From assembly GCA_964606085.1 (NCBI GenBank), contig CAZSFD010000091.1, positions 1 to 20,298 on the forward strand: 20,298 nucleotides of DNA, written 5' to 3'. Shown here piece after piece: positions 16,732 through 20,298 of this stretch. A program made the translations under genes and the position numbers. Origin of the DNA: CAIQJJ01 sp964606085. GTDB taxonomy: Bacteria; Chloroflexota; Anaerolineae; Anaerolineales; UBA4823. The notes under the pieces are model-generated. The model did not search any database. It saw only the letters and a list, made by a program, of their open reading frames with translations, and was not told the DNA's origin. The stretch's first letter is position 1, and each line of letters starts with the position of its first letter.

Positions 16732-17628
16732 ATGACTACCGAAATGGTTGAACAAACCTTTGCCATCACCGGCCCGGCCCGCTTGCAGGTGGGCAATATC
16801 AGCGGCTCGGTGATGATCCAACCCGGAGAGACGGGTGTGATCCGGGTAACGGCGGCCAAACACACCCACACTGGCGATGCTGATCGAACGCTGGTGGAAA
16901 TCTCACAGGCCGCCGACGGCAGTATTACGGCGAACACACGGTATTCCGGCGAAGGCGCGTTAGGCTGGTTATTCGGCTCGCACCCCTGCGAAGTGGATTA
17001 CGTGGTGAAAGTGCCGGTCGAATGCGCCGTCAAAGTGAATGGCGTCAGCAGTGGCACATCCATCAGCGATGTGCGCGGCGAATGCGACGTGCGCTCGGTC
17101 AGCGGCGAGGTGACGCTGCTGGGGGTCACTGGCCCGCTGCGCCTGGAGACGGTCAGCGGCAGCATCGCCGGGCAAAACCTCAGCGGCGCACTGAAAGCCA
17201 AGACGGTTTCAGGCGACCTGAACCTGCGTACCAGCGACTTTCCCCAGGCCGAGATCAACACCGTCAGCGGCGATGTGCTGCTCGAAACCGCCCTGGCCGA
17301 TGGGCCCTACCATCTGCACACGGTCTCTGGTGCAGTGCGCCTGATTGTGCCGCCGACCTCGGGCTGCGCAGTAGATTTGCACAGCCTGAGCGGCCAGTTT
17401 GGCAGCGACCTGCCCGTCAACATGGTGGATCGGCGTCCTGGCAAATACCATGCCGATGTGCAGGGCGGCGGCCCGACGGTTTGCATGGTCAGCGTGTCGG
17501 GCAGCCTGTGGCTCGAAACCGCCGACAAAGCCGCCATCCCCACCCCACCTTCACGCCGCGACCTGCTCGACCGCCTGGAAAAAGGCGAGATCAGCGTCGA
17601 AGAAACGTTGGCCTCGCTGCAAAGCTGA
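16732..17628 (+). CDS. DUF4097 beta-helix protein with VSG rungs and C-terminal SHOCT-like module
   Basis: The product is 298 residues without a signal peptide or membrane segment. The central part is a regular beta-helix: the motif [ST]-[VL]-S-G recurs at about residues 122, 140, 158, 177, 197 and 218 (SVSGEV, TVSGSI, TVSGDL, TVSGDV, TVSGAV, SLSGQF), a spacing of 18-21 residues, as in DUF4097 proteins. The last 26 residues form the SHOCT-like module (SRRDLLDRLEKGEISVEETL). It starts 10 bp after the previous gene and ends the operon. It is a second DUF4097 member beside the long one (14341-15627), without the coiled coil. The family is often called adhesin-like, but the lack of an export signal argues for an intracellular scaffolding role here. 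Confidence 0.89.
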   Translation: MTTEMVEQTFAITGPARLQVGNISGSVMIQPGETGVIRVTAAKHTHTGDADRTLVEISQAADGSITANTRYSGEGALGWLFGSHPCEVDYVVKVPVECAVKVNGVSSGTSISDVRGECDVRSVSGEVTLLGVTGPLRLETVSGSIAGQNLSGALKAKTVSGDLNLRTSDFPQAEINTVSGDVLLETALADGPYHLHTVSGAVRLIVPPTSGCAVDLHSLSGQFGSDLPVNMVDRRPGKYHADVQGGGPTVCMVSVSGSLWLETADKAAIPTPPSRRDLLDRLEKGEISVEETLASLQS

Positions 17629-17634
17629 TAAGCT

Positions 17635-17676
17635 ACCGGGCTTCACTGACCTGAACCAAACCCCCGGTCTGTCAGT
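17635..17676 (+). other. Interlocking inverted repeats just after the SHOCT operon
   Basis: accggg (17635-17640) pairs with cccggt (17663-17668), and actgac (17645-17650) pairs with gtcagt (17671-17676). The pairings interleave, so they either compete or form an H-type pseudoknot in RNA. A weak T-poor terminator is another reading. Confidence 0.35.
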
Positions 17677-17700
17677 ATATATCTTGGACATTAGACACTT

Positions 17701-17760
17701 CCCCTCCCCTCAGAGCAGCCTCAAGGTTATCCTTGGGGCTGCTCGTAATTAAGGGAGGGG
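17701..17760 (+). terminator. Nested hairpin, probable end of the SHOCT operon
   Basis: An inner stem of 14 pairs with one U-G wobble (17713-17726 with 17731-17744, loop ttat) is enclosed by an outer stem cccctccc (17701-17708) with gggagggg (17753-17760). No long T tract follows on the plus strand, so it may terminate weakly or stabilise the 3' end of the mRNA. Confidence 0.5.
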
Positions 17761-17787
17761 CAAGCAGGCAAAGTAGCCGATCCACAA

Positions 17788-17793
17788 TATAAT
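17788..17793 (+). promoter_or_regulatory. Candidate -10 box for the MFS gene
   Basis: A perfect TATAAT lies 45-50 bp before the MFS start codon. The hexamer 17 bp upstream (caggca) is a poor -35, so this call rests on the -10 alone. Confidence 0.3.
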
Positions 17794-17837
17794 CCAATCG
17801 TACAATCCAAAAATCGAAAATCCCCCATCCTTTCCCT

Positions 17838-19178
17838 ATGCTCCCTATTCACCGTCCCTCCGGCATGTTTGCCTTCTCCCTGGTCTGGGTCGGCCAGACG
17901 ATCTCCCTGCTCGGCAGCGCTATGACTGGCTTTGCGCTGACCATTTGGGCCTACCAACTCACCGGCTCGGCCACGGCATTGGCGCTGGTGGGCTTTTTCC
18001 ATATCGTGCCGCTGCTGGTACTCAGCCCGGTGGCCGGAGCGATTGTAGACCGCTCCAACCGCAAATGGATGATGATGCTCAGTGACCTGGCCGCCGGGCT
18101 GGGAACGGTGGCAATTTTGCTGTTGTATGCCACGGACAGCCTGCAAATCTGGCATCTGTACGTTGTGGCGGCCATCGAAGGGGCCTTCCAGACCTTCCAA
18201 TGGCCGGCCTATTCGGCGGCCATCTCGCTGATGGTGGATAAGAAGCACTACGCCCGCACCAGCGCCATGAATGAGTTGGCGGGCAATTCGTCGGGCATCT
18301 TCGCGCCGATGTTGGCCGGGGCGATCATTGGCTTTTTCAACCCCAATGGGGTGCTGATCATTCTGATCATTGACGTGATCACCTTCGTGGCGGCCATTGG
18401 TGCCCTGCTGATCGTTCACATCCCGCAGCCCCAGGCCACCGCCGAGGGGCAGCAAGGCCGCGGCAGCCTGCTGAGTGAATCGGCGTATGGCTTCAAATAC
18501 ATCCTCCAGCGTCCCAGTTTGCTCGGCCTGCAATTGGTCTTTCTGATGGGCAATTTCTTTTCCAACCTGGCCTATACCTTGATGGCGCCGATGATCCTGG
18601 CGCGCACGGCGAACAATTCGCTGATTTTTGGCAGCGTTCAGACAGCCGGGGCCGTGGGTGGGCTGGTGGGCGGGCTGGTGATCAGCGCGTGGGGTGGGCC
18701 GAAACGCCGCGTGCATGGCGTGTTGGGCGGCTGGGCGCTTTCGGGCCTGCTGGGAGCGCTGGTGCTGGGCCTGGGACGCGCCGCGCCGCTCTGGTTGGTG
18801 GGTGCTTTCATGGGGTCGTTCCTGATCCCGCTGGTCAACAGTTCCAACCAGGCCATCTGGCAGGCCAAAGTCGCGCCGGATGTGCAGGGGCGTGTCTTTT
18901 CCATTCGACGGTTGATCGCCTGGTTCGTCTCGCCGATCTCCATGCTGGTGGCCGGGCCGCTGGCCGACATCGCCCTTGAACCGGCTATGCGCAGCGAAAC
19001 CGCCTTCTCACAGGCGTGGGGCTGGCTGACCGGCGTTGGCCCTGGCACGGGCATGTCGTTGGTGTTCGTTTTCTGCGGGGTGGCGATGGCGATGGTGGGG
19101 CTGGCGGGCTATTTCATCCCAACCGTGCGCAATGCCGAAGACCTGCTGCCCGATCACGCCGCGGCCACCACCGACTGA
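17838..19178 (+). CDS. MFS transporter, probable drug or siderophore exporter type (MFS_3-like)
   Basis: The product is 446 residues with 10-12 hydrophobic segments. MFS motif A is visible after the second helix: GAIVDRSNRKWMMMLSDL. The N-terminal segment SLVWVGQTISLLGSAMTGFA and the later FIIPLVNSS-like and QGRVFSIRRLIAWFVSPIS segments resemble the EntS/MFS_3 group of exporters, which use the proton gradient to expel small molecules. The ATG at 17838 is preceded by tcctttccct and has no Shine-Dalgarno. No better in-frame start was seen, since the first helix begins 10-12 residues later. The gene is separated from the SHOCT operon by about 210 bp holding hairpins and a candidate promoter, so it is probably a separate unit. 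The substrate is unknown. Confidence 0.9.
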   Translation: MLPIHRPSGMFAFSLVWVGQTISLLGSAMTGFALTIWAYQLTGSATALALVGFFHIVPLLVLSPVAGAIVDRSNRKWMMMLSDLAAGLGTVAILLLYATDSLQIWHLYVVAAIEGAFQTFQWPAYSAAISLMVDKKHYARTSAMNELAGNSSGIFAPMLAGAIIGFFNPNGVLIILIIDVITFVAAIGALLIVHIPQPQATAEGQQGRGSLLSESAYGFKYILQRPSLLGLQLVFLMGNFFSNLAYTLMAPMILARTANNSLIFGSVQTAGAVGGLVGGLVISAWGGPKRRVHGVLGGWALSGLLGALVLGLGRAAPLWLVGAFMGSFLIPLVNSSNQAIWQAKVAPDVQGRVFSIRRLIAWFVSPISMLVAGPLADIALEPAMRSETAFSQAWGWLTGVGPGTGMSLVFVFCGVAMAMVGLAGYFIPTVRNAEDLLPDHAAATTD

Positions 19179-19191
19179 GCGCTTTGCCCCA

Positions 19192-19200
19192 TGCTATAAT
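19192..19200 (+). promoter_or_regulatory. Extended -10 promoter for icd
   Basis: TGCTATAAT, identical to the core upstream of uvrA, lies 14-22 bp after the MFS stop codon. The expected transcript starts near 19207 and has a leader of about 31 nt that includes a strong Shine-Dalgarno (aggagg, 19227-19232). Confidence 0.6.
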
Positions 19201-19237
19201 CGCCGCACATCAACCCGGTATTTTTTAGGAGGAAGCC

Positions 19238-20298
19238 ATGTCTTACGCAGTCATTCAAGTCCCCGGCGCGGGCGAAAAAATCAGCATCCAAAACGGCATT
19301 TTACAGGTTCCCCAGAACCCCATCATCCCCTTCGTCGAGGGCGACGGCACCGGGCGCGACATCTGGCGCGCTTCGGTGCGCGTGTTCGATGCCGCGGTGG
19401 AAAAGGCCTATGGCGGCCAACGCAAAATTCACTGGATGGAAGTGTATGCCGGCGAAAAGTGCTTCGAGCAATTTGGCACGTGGCTGCACGAGGAAACCGT
19501 GGCCGCCTTCCAGGAATTTCTGGTGGGCATCAAAGGCCCCCTCACCACGCCCATCGGCGGCGGCTTCCGCTCGCTCAATGTGGCGCTGCGCAAACTGCTC
19601 GACCTGTACGTCTGCCTGCGCCCGGTGCGCTATTTTGCAGGCGTCCCATCCCCGGTGAAGCACCCCGAATACGTGGACATGGTCATCTTCCGCGAGAACA
19701 CCGAAGATATTTACACCGGGCTGGAGTTTGAGCAAGGCACACCTGAGAACGCCCAATTCATGCAATTGGTCAAAGACGCCTTCCCCAAGGAATACGCCAA
19801 AATCCGCTTCCCCAACACAGCGGGTATCAGCGTCAAGCCCGTTTCCATTGAAGGCACAAACCGCCTGGTGCGGGCGGCCATCCGCTGGGCGCTCGAAAAC
19901 AAGCGCCGCAGCGTCACGCTCGTTCACAAGGGCAACATCATGAAATACACCGAGGGCGCTTTCCGTAACTGGGGCTATGAACTGGCCGAGAAAGAATTTG
20001 GCGATTCCGTCTACACCTGGTCACAGTGGGAACGCACCAAGGCCGCCCAGGGCGAGGATGCCGCCAACGCCGAGCAGGATGCCGCCCTCAAAGCGGGCAA
20101 ACTGCTGATCAAAGATGTCATCGCCGACATCGTCTTCCAGCAAACGATCACGCGCGCCCGCGATTTCGACGTGATCGCCACGATGAACCTGAACGGCGAC
20201 TATCTCTCCGATGCGCTGGCGGCCCAGGTGGGTGGCATTGGCATCGCCCCCGGCGGCAACATCAACTACGACACCGGCCACGCCATCTTCGAGGCCAC
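19238..20298 (+). CDS. icd: NADP-type isocitrate dehydrogenase (3' end beyond the window)
   Basis: This TCA-cycle enzyme oxidatively decarboxylates isocitrate to 2-oxoglutarate. The ATG at 19238 follows aggagg by 5 nt. The frame is open for 353 codons to the right edge. Family motifs are FVEGDGTGRDIW, the isocitrate-binding loop TTPIGGGFRSLNVALRK with Ser112 (equivalent to the phosphorylatable Ser113 of E. coli), FRENTEDIYTGLEF with the catalytic Tyr159, HKGNIMKYTEGAF with the catalytic Lys, and DVIATMNLNGDYLSDALAA with metal-binding Asp residues, then GGIGIAPGGNINYDTGHAIF. The usual length is about 415-425 residues, so the last 60-70 are missing. These include the residues that best separate NADP from NAD use, so the cofactor is inferred from overall resemblance to the E. 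coli type. It has its own promoter. Confidence 0.96.
   Translation, partial: MSYAVIQVPGAGEKISIQNGILQVPQNPIIPFVEGDGTGRDIWRASVRVFDAAVEKAYGGQRKIHWMEVYAGEKCFEQFGTWLHEETVAAFQEFLVGIKGPLTTPIGGGFRSLNVALRKLLDLYVCLRPVRYFAGVPSPVKHPEYVDMVIFRENTEDIYTGLEFEQGTPENAQFMQLVKDAFPKEYAKIRFPNTAGISVKPVSIEGTNRLVRAAIRWALENKRRSVTLVHKGNIMKYTEGAFRNWGYELAEKEFGDSVYTWSQWERTKAAQGEDAANAEQDAALKAGKLLIKDVIADIVFQQTITRARDFDVIATMNLNGDYLSDALAAQVGGIGIAPGGNINYDTGHAIFEA

Noticed and set aside
17727..18716. Minus-strand open frame of 329 codons
   Set aside because: It is antisense to the MFS gene, strongly hydrophilic and low in complexity, as expected for the complement of membrane-protein codons.

Overview
The window looks like a chromosomal segment of a Chloroflexota bacterium, probably Anaerolineae or a related class. 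This is inferred, not proven. The reasons are moderately GC-rich coding sequence, small AT-rich intergenic repeats, very large secreted multidomain proteins ending in an aromatic YLP-type tail, and DUF2089/DUF4097 genes with SHOCT-like modules. No rRNA, tRNA, CRISPR array, integrase or transposase was seen.

Layout from left to right. (1) 1-2422, minus strand: uvrA, the nucleotide excision repair damage sensor, cut by the left edge. It carries an AT-rich insert made of short repeats that stays in frame. (2) 2570-4744, plus strand: a TPR protein with a central four-cysteine zinc ribbon. A perfect 16-bp hairpin at 4783-4819 separates it from the convergent next gene. (3) 4846-8640, minus strand: a 1264-residue secreted protein with an HExxH metalloprotease domain, a VWA domain with an intact MIDAS, beta-sandwich domains, thrombospondin type-3 calcium motifs and Fn3-like domains. 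(4) 8965-13539, minus strand: a sugar ABC import operon in the order DeoR-type regulator, RbsA-type ATPase, RbsC-type permease, RbsB-type lipoprotein. There are hairpins between the last two genes and a terminator after the last. (5) 13951-17628, plus strand: five tightly packed genes. They are a DUF2089 zinc-ribbon/HTH regulator, a long DUF4097 protein with a coiled coil, a two-helix membrane protein, a small soluble paralogue of its C-terminal domain, and a second DUF4097 beta-helix protein. (6) 17838-19178, plus strand: an MFS exporter. (7) 19238 to the right edge, plus strand: NADP-type isocitrate dehydrogenase, truncated.

How the genes work together. The ABC operon is a complete importer with its own regulator, but no sugar kinase or catabolic enzyme lies nearby, so the substrate cannot be named. 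The most interesting part is region 5. Each of the five consecutive genes encodes a copy of the same ~30-residue SHOCT-like helical module, at the C-terminus in genes 1, 2 and 5 and at the N-terminus in genes 3 and 4. This suggests a set of proteins that interact through a common module, with a DNA-binding member at the head and a membrane member in the middle. It resembles the LiaX/YvlB type of envelope-stress protein in Firmicutes, but with a different composition. The regulator and the ABC operon diverge from a 411-bp AT-rich intergenic region that has one convincing sigma70-type promoter for each direction.
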